DNA of 64,000 nucleotides from Anaerolineales bacterium. Its GTDB lineage: Bacteria > Chloroflexota > Anaerolineae > Anaerolineales > Villigracilaceae. A program made the translations under genes and the position numbers. This document shows, in pieces, positions 33,672-42,644 of this stretch; within the stretch, counting starts at the first letter, position 1, and every line of letters starts with the position of its first letter. Below the pieces are notes generated by a model. The model searched no databases. It was not told the DNA's origin and worked only from the letters and a program-made list of their open reading frames with translations. The stretch spans positions 845,298-909,297 of the forward strand of contig JAIXKJ010000008.1 of NCBI GenBank assembly GCA_026928255.1, read 5' to 3'.

Positions 33672-36074
33672 ATGGACAGCAAGACTCTCGCCGTTTTAGA
33701 GTACGACAAAATATTGGAACGCCTCGCGCGTTTCTGCGATTTTTCCGCTTCGATGGAAGCGGCGCGCGGACTCAGCCCCAGCGCTTCCTACGACCTGGCG
33801 CTTTCTCGACTCGCCGAAACGACGGAAGCCCGTCGCCTGTTTGCGGCGCAAAACGTCGGCGTTGGCGCTTCGCGCGATATTCGTTCGGCTGCCGCGCTCG
33901 CCGCGCGCGGCGGAGTCCTCGACCCGCAAACTTTATTGGACGTAAAATCTACGTTAATCGCCTGCCGCGATCTGAAAAAAACCTTTGAGAAAAAAGAAGG
34001 CGACTATCCGCGTTTGTGTCTCATCGCGCAAGGGCTGCCTGAAACGCGCGGCATCGTGGACGCAGTCTCGCGCGTCCTCTCCGAGCGCGGCGAAGTGCTG
34101 GATTCAGCGTCGGTCAAACTGGCGGACATTCGCCGTAATTTGCGCGTCGCGCGCGAACGCTTGATGAATCGCTTGCAGCGTTACCTCAGCGATTCTAAAA
34201 CCGCGCCGATGCTGCAAGAAACGCTCATCACCCAACGCGACGGGCGCTACGTCATCCCGTTGCGCGCGGAATTTAAGGGGAAAATCAAAGCCGTCATTCA
34301 CGACCAATCGGCGAGCGGAGCGACGCTTTTCATCGAGCCGTTGCCTGTCGTCGAAGCCAACAACGAAATCCGCGAATTGCAATTGGCGGAGCGCGACGAG
34401 GAGCGCCGCATCCTCGCCGAAGTTTCCGCGCTGATTGGCGAACACGCGGACGAGTTGAAATACGGCGTGGAAAATCTCGCCGCCTTAGACCTCGCCTTCG
34501 CCAAAGCCAAATATGCCGAAGAACTGCAAGCCAGCGAACCAGAACTGATTCAGACGGACGACAAAGGACAAAAGACCGACGACCTTCGCCTTTCGCCTGT
34601 CGTCCGTTTGCTCCATGCTCGCCATCCGTTAATTGATCCGCGCAGCGTCGTGCCGATAGACATAGACCCGCGCGAAGGGACTCGCGCCATCGTCATCACG
34701 GGTCCCAACACCGGCGGCAAAACCGTTTCACTGAAAACCGTCGGCTTGCTGGCGCTGATGGCGCAAAGCGGTTTGCACATCCCCGCGCAAAGCGGTTCGC
34801 AGCTGCCCTTCTTCCGCTCGGTTTACGCCGACATTGGCGACGAACAATCCATCGAGCAATCGCTTTCCACTTTTAGCGGACACATCGCCAACATCATCCG
34901 CATCTTAAAGAAAATGGATTCGCGCTCGCTGGTCATCTTCGACGAACTTGGTTCGGGCACCGACCCGCAAGAGGGGGCGGCGTTAGCGCGCGCGATTTTG
35001 AATCACATGCTGCAAATCGGCGCGACGACTTTTGTCGCCACGCATTACCCCGAACTGAAAACTTTCGCCCACGCGACGGAGAACGTCGTCAACGCCTCGC
35101 TTGAATTTGACGTAAAAACGCTGCGCCCGACGTATAAACTGACGCTCGGTTTGCCGGGCAGATCGAACGCCCTGGCCATCGCTCAACGGCTGGGACTTCC
35201 GCAAGAGATCATCGAATCCGCCAAAGCGGAAATTGATCCGCTCGATTTGCGCGCCGATAAATTGCTGGACGACATTCGCAAGGAGCGCAACCGCGCCTCG
35301 CGCGAACGCGAGAAGTTGGAAAAACAGCGCGTCAAGTTGGAAGAGCAAAACGCGGACTTGCAAAAACGCCTGCGTCAAATTGAAGACGAACGCCGCGAAG
35401 CGCTCGCCCAAGCCCGCGCCGAAGGCGAATTGGAAGTCGCCATTTTGAAGCGAAACATCGCTTCGTTGAAAGCGCAGATGAAGAAAGCCAGTCAATCGTT
35501 GGCGAGCGTTCAAGCGCTGGAAGAAAAAACGGAAAAACTGGAAGAGTCTTTTGCAGACAAAGGGCAAAAGAAGAAAGACGTTCCGTCGCCGTCCGTCCGC
35601 GACTCTTCGTCAGTGAAGTTGGGAGAAAAAGTTTGGGTGAGTTCGCTCCAAGCCGAAGGGGTAGTAACCGCTCTCGGCGAGTCCGATGCGGAAATTCAAA
35701 TTGGGACGATTCGTATGAGGGCGAAATTTTCCGATTTATCCAAAAAGCAGACAAAGGACGAAAGACCAACGACCAAAGAAACGCCTCGACCTTCGTCCTC
35801 CGTCCTCCGTTCTCCGTCTGCCGCGCCCAAAATGGAAGCAGACCTGCGCGGGCTGACGGCGGAAGACGCGCTCGATAAATTGGAAAAATATTTGGAGCAA
35901 GCCTATTTGGCGGGAATGCCGTTTGTGCGAATCATTCACGGCAAGGGGACGGGGCGGCTGCGCCAAGCCGTGCGCGAAGCCCTGCGCGGACACGCTTACG
36001 TCGCGTCCTTTGAAGAGGGCGGACATACCGAAGGCGGCGAAGGCGTAACGGTGGCAAAACTAAACGCGAGTTAA
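33672..36074 (+). CDS. mutS2: MutS2 family ATPase/endonuclease
   Basis: 800 residues: clamp and core helices, ATPase with GPNTGGKT Walker A and VIFDELGSGTDPQEG Walker B, coiled-coil (about 520-620), a small beta domain (LGEKVWVSSLQAEGVV) and a C-terminal Smr domain ending near residue 800 (LRGLTAEDAL, HGKGTGRLR). MutS2 acts on recombination intermediates or stalled ribosomes in other bacteria. Three stretches are repeat-like inserts at linkers: about 294-312, 628-646 and 692-720. TATAAT (33660-33665) lies 6 nt before the ATG, so the mRNA is probably leaderless. Confidence 0.93.
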   Translation: MDSKTLAVLEYDKILERLARFCDFSASMEAARGLSPSASYDLALSRLAETTEARRLFAAQNVGVGASRDIRSAAALAARGGVLDPQTLLDVKSTLIACRDLKKTFEKKEGDYPRLCLIAQGLPETRGIVDAVSRVLSERGEVLDSASVKLADIRRNLRVARERLMNRLQRYLSDSKTAPMLQETLITQRDGRYVIPLRAEFKGKIKAVIHDQSASGATLFIEPLPVVEANNEIRELQLAERDEERRILAEVSALIGEHADELKYGVENLAALDLAFAKAKYAEELQASEPELIQTDDKGQKTDDLRLSPVVRLLHARHPLIDPRSVVPIDIDPREGTRAIVITGPNTGGKTVSLKTVGLLALMAQSGLHIPAQSGSQLPFFRSVYADIGDEQSIEQSLSTFSGHIANIIRILKKMDSRSLVIFDELGSGTDPQEGAALARAILNHMLQIGATTFVATHYPELKTFAHATENVVNASLEFDVKTLRPTYKLTLGLPGRSNALAIAQRLGLPQEIIESAKAEIDPLDLRADKLLDDIRKERNRASREREKLEKQRVKLEEQNADLQKRLRQIEDERREALAQARAEGELEVAILKRNIASLKAQMKKASQSLASVQALEEKTEKLEESFADKGQKKKDVPSPSVRDSSSVKLGEKVWVSSLQAEGVVTALGESDAEIQIGTIRMRAKFSDLSKKQTKDERPTTKETPRPSSSVLRSPSAAPKMEADLRGLTAEDALDKLEKYLEQAYLAGMPFVRIIHGKGTGRLRQAVREALRGHAYVASFEEGGHTEGGEGVTVAKLNAS
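34552..34608 (+). repeat. GGACAAAGGACGAAAGAC-type repeat inside mutS2, first insert
   Basis: Bases include ACGACAAAGGACAAAAGACC followed by CTTCGCC/TTTCGCC/GTCGTCCG units, encoding TDDKGQKTDD. Same family as intergenic 63169-63278. Confidence 0.6.
35745..35830 (+). repeat. GGACGAAAGAC / CCTTCGTCC repeat inside mutS2, before Smr
   Basis: GCAGACAAAGGACGAAAGAC followed by the inverse-sense CCTTCGTCCTCCGTCCTCCG, in frame in the linker before the Smr domain. A further related stretch is at 35553-35610. The half-and-half arrangement resembles 63169-63278, where forward and inverted units are also paired. Confidence 0.75.
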
Positions 36075-36103
36075 CGAGTATAATTTTTTGGGAGACGCCG
36101 CTT

Positions 36104-36346
36104 ATGTCTATTGACGACGCGATTCAAAAGATGACCGAAATCGTCCAAGCCGCCTGCGCCGACGCGGAAATAAAAGCCGTGAAAATGTCCGACGAAGAAG
36201 CGCGGCTGACCGTGCTTGCGCCTGCGGACGACATGCAAAAAATCAAAGACGCGACCTTTATGCCCGCCATCGAAATGCTCAACAGCGACGGCATGGATGT
36301 TCAAGTTTTCGTGTACGACAAAAACGCCCCGCCGCTCAAAGGTTAA
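36104..36346 (+). CDS. small protein of unknown function
   Basis: 80 residues, soluble, acidic. Two helices flanking a beta hairpin (AARLTVLAPADDM is the strand region). No family recognised. TATAAT and a GGGAG ribosome site precede the ATG. Lies 29 nt after mutS2. Confidence 0.6.
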   Translation: MSIDDAIQKMTEIVQAACADAEIKAVKMSDEEARLTVLAPADDMQKIKDATFMPAIEMLNSDGMDVQVFVYDKNAPPLKG

Positions 36347-36383
36347 ATTCCTCGTTCGCTATTTCCAATCCCCTTAAACCGTA

Positions 36384-37307
36384 ATGAAAAAATTAACCCC
36401 GTTTTTTTTCGGAGTTCTGCTCCTTTTATCTGGATGCGGAGATTTTCTCGCCGCGCCGACTCCCGCGCCGACGGCGACTGCAACCGCGACGGCGACGGCG
36501 ACGATTACGCCCACGCCTTCATCCACGCCCACGCCGACGCAGACCTTCACGCCGACGCCGACGGCGACCGCCGTCCGCGTGGTTTTTGGTCCAGGCTCGA
36601 TCACGCTGCCGATTTTGCTTTATCATCACGTTCAGCCGGTCGCGTATTTGAATCGCTTCATCGTTCCGCCCGAACATTTTGAACAGCAGATGAAACTCCT
36701 CGCCGATTGGGGCTACGAGACAATCACCGTCGAGCAGTTGACTCAAGCAATCGTCAACGGGGCGGAACTTCCGCCGCGCCCGATTCTCATCACCTTCGAC
36801 GACGGCGACGCGGGAATTTTTGAAAATGCTTTTCCCGTCATGCAAAAATACGGTTTCAAAGCCGTGTTCTATTTGGTGTCCAATTATTTGAACGCGCCGG
36901 AATTTGTTACGACCGATCAAGTCAAAGTATTAATTAACGCGGGATGGGAAATTGGCAGTCATGGTTTGGGGCATTTAGACCTTACCAAATCGCAGGGACA
37001 TCAAGAAGACGAAACCCGCGAATCCAAACGTCGGCTGGAAGAGATGTTCGGCGTCCCGGTTAATAGTTTCGCTTATCCCTTCGGCGCGATAGACGCGAGC
37101 AGCGCCAACTACGTCGTGTACGCTGGGTACATCGCCGCAATGGGATTGGGACCGTTTCCCAGTCAAGGGTTGAACAACCGTTATTATTTGCAGCGCTGGG
37201 AAGTGGAAGGCGATTTCAAAATCGCCGACCTCGCCGCCTTTCTGCCTTGGAAGGGCGACGAAGCGCTTATCCCCGCCGACGCCCCGCTGATGACTCCGAC
37301 TCCGTAG
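36384..37307 (+). CDS. lipoprotein polysaccharide deacetylase (CE4)
   Basis: 307 residues. Lipobox LLSGC (residues 14-18), a Thr/Pro-rich linker (about 26-65), then a NodB-type domain: [15 protein letters not shown] (catalytic Asp pair), SHGLGHLDL (metal His pair) and FAYPFGAID. It should remove N-acetyl groups from a cell-surface or secreted polysaccharide. Complete. The Thr/Pro linker is shared with several lipoproteins in the window. Confidence 0.88.
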   Translation: MKKLTPFFFGVLLLLSGCGDFLAAPTPAPTATATATATATITPTPSSTPTPTQTFTPTPTATAVRVVFGPGSITLPILLYHHVQPVAYLNRFIVPPEHFEQQMKLLADWGYETITVEQLTQAIVNGAELPPRPILITFDDGDAGIFENAFPVMQKYGFKAVFYLVSNYLNAPEFVTTDQVKVLINAGWEIGSHGLGHLDLTKSQGHQEDETRESKRRLEEMFGVPVNSFAYPFGAIDASSANYVVYAGYIAAMGLGPFPSQGLNNRYYLQRWEVEGDFKIADLAAFLPWKGDEALIPADAPLMTPTP

Positions 37308-37444
37308 CGAATATTTGGAGAAATGTCAAAGATTGCCTTTGGCGTTTTCGCCGAACGTCAGTAACTGAAGCCGAATCGGAGTCGGAGCGATTCCAACCCG
37401 AATTTCTAGCGTTAATTCCTTTTTTTTTATGCTACACTTCGCGG

Positions 37445-39067
37445 ATGGAAACGCTGTCCTCCGCTCTCGATTCCCAATCTCCCGAATTCAAAGCCAACGC
37501 GCAACACAACCGCGCCCTTGCCGAAGATTTGAAACGCCGACTTGCCCAAGCCCGCGAGGGCGGCGGCGAAAAATATCGCAAACGCCACGAAGCGCAGGGA
37601 AAACTTTTTGTGCGCGAACGCATCGAGCGTCTGCTCGACCCGGGCGCGCCGTTCCTCGAACTCTCCGCGCTGGCGGCGACAGGACTCTACGACGACGAAG
37701 CGCCGAGCGCGGGCATCGTCGCGGGCATTGGGCGCGTCTCCAATCGAGAGGTGTTAATCGTCGCCAACGACGCGACCGTCAAAGGCGGCTCGTATTTTCC
37801 GCTGACCGTCAAAAAGCATTTGCGCGCTCAACAAATCGCGGAAGAAAATCATTTGCCCTGTTTATATCTCGTTGATTCGGGCGGCGCGAACCTGCCCTTT
37901 CAAGACGAAGTCTTCCCCGACGCGCACCACTTCGGGCGCATCTTCTACAACCAAGCGCGGATGTCCGCCAAAAAAATTCCGCAGATCGCGGCGGTGATGG
38001 GCAGCTGCACGGCGGGCGGCGCGTACGTCCCCGCCATGAGCGACGAAGCGCTGATCGTCAAAGGCGCGGGGACGATTTTTCTCGGCGGTCCGCCGCTGGT
38101 CAAAGCCGCGACGGGCGAAGACGTGAGCGCCGAAGAACTTGGCGGCGCGGACGTCCACACGCGCAAATCGGGCGTCGCCGATCACTTCGCCGAAGACGAC
38201 GACCACGCCATCGAAATCTTGCGTTCAATCGTCGAGACCTTGCCGCGCGGACACATCCACTCGTTTCTTTCGGGGCTGGAAGTTTCTCCGCCCGAAGAGC
38301 CTTTGTACGCGCCCGAAGAGTTGTACGGCGTCCTGCCGCGCGCTTTCAAAGAATCTTACGACGTGCGCGAAGTCATCGCCCGCGTTGTGGACGGCAGCAA
38401 ATTCCGCGAGTTCAAAGCGCGTTACGGCACGACTCTCGTCTGCGGCTTTGCGCGCATTCACGGCTACCCCGTCGGCATCATCGCCAACAACGGAGTCTTA
38501 TTCAGCGAGTCCGCGTTGAAGGGGACGCACTTCATCGAGTTGTGCGACCAGCGCGGCATCCCGCTTATCTTTTTGCAAAATATCACCGGCTTCATGGTCG
38601 GCAAAGAATACGAAACGGGCGGCATCGCCAAAGACGGCGCCAAGATGGTTCACGCCGTCGCTACGACTCGCGTCCCCAAGTTGACCGTCGTCGTCGGCGG
38701 CTCGTTCGGCGCGGGCAATTACGCAATGGCAGGGCGCGCCTACGGCTCGCGCTTCTTGTGGATGTGGCCCAACGCCCGCATTTCCGTCATGGGCGGCGAG
38801 CAAGCTGCGAACGTCCTGCTCACGATCAAGCAAGATCAACTCGTCCGCGAGGGCAAACCCGCTTTGAGCGCGGAAGAGGCGCAAGCCTTCAAACGTCCGC
38901 TGTTGGAAAAGTACGAACGCGAAGGCAGCCCGTATCATTCTTCCGCCCGCCTCTGGGACGACGGCGTGATAGACCCAGCCGACACCCGTCAGGTGTTGGG
39001 GTTGGCTTTATCGGTAACCTTGAACGCGCCGCAGACCGAAGGCGGATTTGGCGTGTTCAGAATGTAA
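37445..39067 (+). CDS. acyl-CoA carboxylase carboxyltransferase (methylcrotonyl-CoA carboxylase beta type)
   Basis: 540 residues, the usual length for MccB. Two crotonase-like halves: [17 protein letters not shown] and [25 protein letters not shown] in the first, [23 protein letters not shown] in the second. It moves CO2 from carboxybiotin to an acyl-CoA. The MCC-type signature around the acyl site favours 3-methylcrotonyl-CoA (leucine breakdown), but geranyl-CoA or another branched acyl-CoA is possible. TACACT lies 6 nt before the ATG. First gene of a six-gene operon. Confidence 0.9.
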   Translation: METLSSALDSQSPEFKANAQHNRALAEDLKRRLAQAREGGGEKYRKRHEAQGKLFVRERIERLLDPGAPFLELSALAATGLYDDEAPSAGIVAGIGRVSNREVLIVANDATVKGGSYFPLTVKKHLRAQQIAEENHLPCLYLVDSGGANLPFQDEVFPDAHHFGRIFYNQARMSAKKIPQIAAVMGSCTAGGAYVPAMSDEALIVKGAGTIFLGGPPLVKAATGEDVSAEELGGADVHTRKSGVADHFAEDDDHAIEILRSIVETLPRGHIHSFLSGLEVSPPEEPLYAPEELYGVLPRAFKESYDVREVIARVVDGSKFREFKARYGTTLVCGFARIHGYPVGIIANNGVLFSESALKGTHFIELCDQRGIPLIFLQNITGFMVGKEYETGGIAKDGAKMVHAVATTRVPKLTVVVGGSFGAGNYAMAGRAYGSRFLWMWPNARISVMGGEQAANVLLTIKQDQLVREGKPALSAEEAQAFKRPLLEKYEREGSPYHSSARLWDDGVIDPADTRQVLGLALSVTLNAPQTEGGFGVFRM

Positions 39068-39079
39068 CGAGGAGCGACT

Positions 39080-40066
39080 ATGAAAATTCTGATTATTGGC
39101 GGAACGCGATTTGTCGGCAGACATTTGGTAAACACCGTCCGCGCGCGCGGACATGAAATTACAATTTTCAATCGCGGCAAGACCAACCCCGTGCTTTTTC
39201 GGCGGCTGAACAACATCCGCGGCGACCGCGAAACCGACCTGCATTTATTGAACGGTCAATGGGATGCGGCAATTGACACTTGCGGTTATCTGCCGCGCCT
39301 TGTGCGCCTTTCCGCCGAAGCGCTGAAAGAACGAGTCGGGCAATATATTTTTATTTCCAGCGTGGCGGCATACGCCAATTTTCAGAAAATCGGAATCAAA
39401 GAAAGCGAGCCGTTGGCGGCGCTGAAAGACGAAGGCGCGGAAGAAGTGAACGACCAAACCTACGGCGGGCTGAAAGCCTTATGCGAAAAAGCCGTGCAAG
39501 AGGTTTACGGTCCGCGCTCGTTGATTATTCGACCGGGCGTCATCGTCGGCCCGCACGACCCGACCGACCGCTTCGCTTATTGGCTGCTGCGAATCGCGCG
39601 CGGCGGCGAGGTGCTCGCCCCCGACGGACCCGGCGCGTTGACTCAATTTGTGGACGTGCGCGACTTGGCGGAGTTCGTCGTTCGCCTTGCCGAGATGAAC
39701 GTCTCTGGCGCGTTCAACGTCGTCAACCGCCCGCAGACTCTCGCTTCCGTTTTTGAGACCTGTAAAAAAATTAGCCAAAGCGACGCGACCTTCCGCTGGG
39801 CTTCGCGCGAATTTTTAGAAAGCCATAACGTCAAAGCCGGGCGCGACCTTCCGCTGTGGTCTCTCGAAGGCATCGAAAACGCGGGCATCGCGCAAGTCAA
39901 TTCGTACAAAGCCGAGCAGGCGGGCTTGCTTTTCACCTCGCTCGAAGACACGGTCAAAGCCGTGTACGATTGGGAGTTTGAACACATCATCAGCCACAAC
40001 TTAAAAACAGGCTTGTCTTACGAACGCGAAAAAGAATTGCTGGAAGCGCTGCCTCATGTTTCGTAA
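39080..40066 (+). CDS. NAD-dependent epimerase/dehydratase-like SDR
   Basis: 328 residues. GGTRFVGRH nucleotide site (7-15) and YGGLKALCEK as the likely YxxxK. The pattern (IIGGTRFVGR, FNRGKTN) is that of the atypical SDR group related to chloroplast stem-loop-binding proteins. Substrate unknown. It sits between the two carboxylase subunits and overlaps the biotin carboxylase start by 11 nt, so it is firmly part of the operon even though its role there is unclear. Confidence 0.82.
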   Translation: MKILIIGGTRFVGRHLVNTVRARGHEITIFNRGKTNPVLFRRLNNIRGDRETDLHLLNGQWDAAIDTCGYLPRLVRLSAEALKERVGQYIFISSVAAYANFQKIGIKESEPLAALKDEGAEEVNDQTYGGLKALCEKAVQEVYGPRSLIIRPGVIVGPHDPTDRFAYWLLRIARGGEVLAPDGPGALTQFVDVRDLAEFVVRLAEMNVSGAFNVVNRPQTLASVFETCKKISQSDATFRWASREFLESHNVKAGRDLPLWSLEGIENAGIAQVNSYKAEQAGLLFTSLEDTVKAVYDWEFEHIISHNLKTGLSYEREKELLEALPHVS

Positions 40067-41558
40067 AATCCTCGTCGCCAATCGCGGCGAAATCGCCATC
40101 CGCATTATGCGCGCCTGCCGCGAACTCGGCGTGCAAACCGTCGCCGTTTATTCCGAAGCGGACAAAAACGCGCAACACGTCCAATTTGCGGACGAGGCGC
40201 TTTGCATCGGCGGCGCCGCGCCCAAAGAATCCTACCTTAACGCGGACGTCATAATTCGCGCCGCGCTCGATTCCAAAGCCGATGCGATTCATCCAGGCTA
40301 CGGTTTTCTCTCGGAAAACGCCGCTTTCGCCGCCGACGTCGAATCAGCGAATTTGACTTTTATCGGCCCCGCAGCCGATTCGATCCGCGCGATGGGCGAT
40401 AAAGCCGCGTCCAAAATTTTGATGAAGCAAGCCAACGTGCCGACCGTGCCCGGCGTTGAAGGGTTAGAAACGTACGACGAATTCAAAAAAGCGGCGGACG
40501 AAATCGGCTACCCTGTGTTGATTAAAGCGTCGGCTGGCGGCGGCGGAAAGGGCATGCGCGTCGTCTCTGCCGAAAGCGAGTTGAAGGAAGCCATCGAGTT
40601 GGCGCGCAGCGAAGCGCGCAACGCCTTTGGCGACGAGCGCCTGTTGATTGAAAAATACCTCGAAGACGCGCATCACATTGAAATCCAAGTCTTCGGCGAC
40701 AAACACGGCAACCTCGTCCATCTATTCGAGCGCGAATGTTCGGTTCAAAGGCGACATCAAAAAATCATCGAAGAATCTCCTTCGCCGTTGCTGACTCCCG
40801 AGCTGAGAGAGCAAATGGGCGCGGCGGCGGTCAAGGCGGCGAAAGCGGTCGGTTACTATAACGCTGGAACGGTGGAGTTTATCTTCGATTCTAAACCGTC
40901 AACCTTAAACTTGAAGCCTTCTTTTTACTTCCTCGAAATGAACACGCGCTTGCAAGTGGAACACCCCGTTACCGAAATGGTCAGCGGACTCGACCTCGTC
41001 CACTGGCAGATTCGCGTCGCGGCGGGCGAAGCCTTCCCGTTCGCGCAAAGCGACTTATGCCAACACGGGCACGCCATCGAATGCCGCATTTACGCCGAAG
41101 ACCCCGCCGGCGGATTTTTGCCGAGCACGGGCAAGTTGCTGCAATTTATCCCGCCGCAGGGGCCGGGCATTCGCGTGGATTCGGGCTTCGCCGTCGGCGA
41201 CGAAGTAACGCACTTTTACGATCCGTTGCTGGCGAAGTTGATCGTCCGCGCCGAAAGCCGCGCCGATGCCATTGTCCGCATGGAGAACGCGCTCGCCGAT
41301 TTTATCGTTCACGGCGTAACGACCAACATTGATTTTATGCGCGCCGTCCTCGCTACGGACGACTTTCGGCAGGGCAAAGTCTCCACGCGCTGGGTGGAAG
41401 AAAAATTTGGCGCGTGGTCGCCCGCGCCAGCGGACGCGCTGACCGTCATCGCCGCCGCCTTGGCGGACGTGGTCTTCGTCGGCAAAGCGCAATCCGCCGT
41501 CTCTAACGAAAGCGACCCGTTCAGCCCGTGGAAGCAAACGGGGAATTATAGAAACTGA
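40056..41558 (+). CDS. biotin carboxylase subunit of acyl-CoA carboxylase
   Basis: 500 residues. FRKILVANRGEIAIRIMRA start, ATP-grasp loop ASAGGGGKGMR, ECSVQRRHQKIIEE and FLEMNTRLQVEHPVTE. It carboxylates biotin using bicarbonate and ATP. About eleven extra residues (SKPSTLNLKPS, near 279-289) sit in the turn between EFIFD and YFLEMN, encoded by a CAACCTTAAACTT repeat. There is no biotinyl domain; it is encoded by the next gene, so the usual MCC alpha chain is split. Confidence 0.92.
   Translation: MFRKILVANRGEIAIRIMRACRELGVQTVAVYSEADKNAQHVQFADEALCIGGAAPKESYLNADVIIRAALDSKADAIHPGYGFLSENAAFAADVESANLTFIGPAADSIRAMGDKAASKILMKQANVPTVPGVEGLETYDEFKKAADEIGYPVLIKASAGGGGKGMRVVSAESELKEAIELARSEARNAFGDERLLIEKYLEDAHHIEIQVFGDKHGNLVHLFERECSVQRRHQKIIEESPSPLLTPELREQMGAAAVKAAKAVGYYNAGTVEFIFDSKPSTLNLKPSFYFLEMNTRLQVEHPVTEMVSGLDLVHWQIRVAAGEAFPFAQSDLCQHGHAIECRIYAEDPAGGFLPSTGKLLQFIPPQGPGIRVDSGFAVGDEVTHFYDPLLAKLIVRAESRADAIVRMENALADFIVHGVTTNIDFMRAVLATDDFRQGKVSTRWVEEKFGAWSPAPADALTVIAAALADVVFVGKAQSAVSNESDPFSPWKQTGNYRN
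40890..40920 (+). repeat. CAACCTTAAACTT repeat insert in biotin carboxylase
   Basis: About 31 bp of the CAACCTT family placed in frame between two conserved beta strands of the ATP-grasp domain. Confidence 0.65.
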
Positions 41559-42076
41559 TGAAAACAACCTTTGGTTCTCGCGTCATTGAATTGAACCCGT
41601 CCGGCGAAAATTACGTCGCCGTTTACGACGGAAAAAAATACCGCGTAGAAATTCTGCGCGTCCACCCCGCCAGCGGGCGCATTGACCTGCGCCTCACCGC
41701 CCTCGACCCGTCCGTTTCACTCCGCGATTCCGCGACAGAGTCCGTTGATGAGTCTGTTTATGTCTCATCTGACAAAACCAAACGCTGGGTAACCGCCCGC
41801 GGGCAAACGCTGACGTTGACAAAAACTTCCGGCGCGAAGCAAGGCGTCCGCCACGATCACGCGGGCGGACTGATTGCCCCGATGCCCGGTCAAATTCGCA
41901 GCGTCGCCGTCGGCGCGGGCGACGCCGTCAAAAAAGGTCAAACCTTGTTGACGATGGAAGCCATGAAAATGGAAATCCGCATTCAGGCGTTGAAAGACGG
42001 CGTGGTCAAATCCGTTTCTGCGGCGCCTGGTCAGGCGGTGGAACGCGAGCAGATTTTGATTGAAATGGAGGATTGA
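41558..42076 (+). CDS. biotin carboxyl carrier protein
   Basis: 172 residues. C-terminal biotinyl domain with EAMKMEI, the Lys to be biotinylated, and a GLIAPMPGQI start strand (about 98 onward). The N-terminal 45 residues form the BT-like linker to the carboxylase. A 38-bp dispersed repeat (41711-41748) encodes residues about 52-64 of the linker. The start overlaps the previous stop by one base (TGATG). Confidence 0.9.
   Translation: MKTTFGSRVIELNPSGENYVAVYDGKKYRVEILRVHPASGRIDLRLTALDPSVSLRDSATESVDESVYVSSDKTKRWVTARGQTLTLTKTSGAKQGVRHDHAGGLIAPMPGQIRSVAVGAGDAVKKGQTLLTMEAMKMEIRIQALKDGVVKSVSAAPGQAVEREQILIEMED
41711..41748 (+). repeat. 38-bp dispersed repeat, copy 2, inside the carrier protein gene
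   Basis: TCCGTTTCACTCCGCGATTC...GACAGAGTCCGTTGA, 33 of 38 bases equal to the intergenic copy at 11840-11877. In frame and open; encodes part of a Ser/Asp-rich linker. Confidence 0.7.
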
Positions 42077-42522
42077 TGACTGGAAAATTTTTCGACGAGT
42101 TGGAAGTCGGCATGACCTTTCAACACGGCGGACGCACCGTAACCGAAATGGACAACGTGCTTTTCTCGGCGCTGACCATGAACCCGCAAGCCTTGCACGT
42201 CAACGAAGATTTCGCCTCAAAGACCGAGTTTGGTCAGCGCTTGGTCAACGGAATTTTTACCTTCGGTTTGGTTGTCGGCTTGACGGTGGCCGATTTGACC
42301 GAAGGCACCATCGTGGCGAATTTGGGCTACGATAAAATTTTGCATCCGCGCCCCGTCTTTCACGGCGACACGATTTATGCCGAAAGCGAAATCGTCGAAA
42401 AGCGCGAATCGAAATCGCGCCCCAACGCGGGCATTGTGCGAATCAAATGTCGCGGCAAAAAACCCGACGGAACAATCGTCGTCGAATTTGAACGTACGGC
42501 GTTGTTTTTGAAACGAAGTTAG
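42076..42522 (+). CDS. MaoC-like dehydratase/hydratase
   Basis: 148 residues from the ATG that overlaps the previous stop (TGATG). Single hot-dog domain with LTMNPQALHVNEDFA, the Asn/His version of the MaoC hydratase motif, and FGQRLVNGIFTFGL. Family members add water to enoyl-CoAs, including mesaconyl-CoA. Next to a CitE-like lyase, hydration followed by C-C cleavage is a sensible two-step reading. Confidence 0.87.
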   Translation: MTGKFFDELEVGMTFQHGGRTVTEMDNVLFSALTMNPQALHVNEDFASKTEFGQRLVNGIFTFGLVVGLTVADLTEGTIVANLGYDKILHPRPVFHGDTIYAESEIVEKRESKSRPNAGIVRIKCRGKKPDGTIVVEFERTALFLKRS

Positions 42523-42631
42523 TAAATAGGTAAATAGGTAATTGGTAAATAGGTGGGTGAGAACATTTGAACTTGCAACCTTCAACCTTCAACCTGTAAC
42601 CTGTAACCTTCAACCTATAACCTGTATAACC
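42521..42631. repeat. composite of GTAAATAG and CAACCTT repeats
   Basis: AGTAAATAGGTAAATAGGTA units (as at 4957-5118) followed directly by ACTTGCAACCTTCAACCTTC units (as at 31914-32000). It fills the gap between the MaoC and CitE-like genes. Confidence 0.8.
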
Positions 42632-42644
42632 CGAAAGGACCTCT

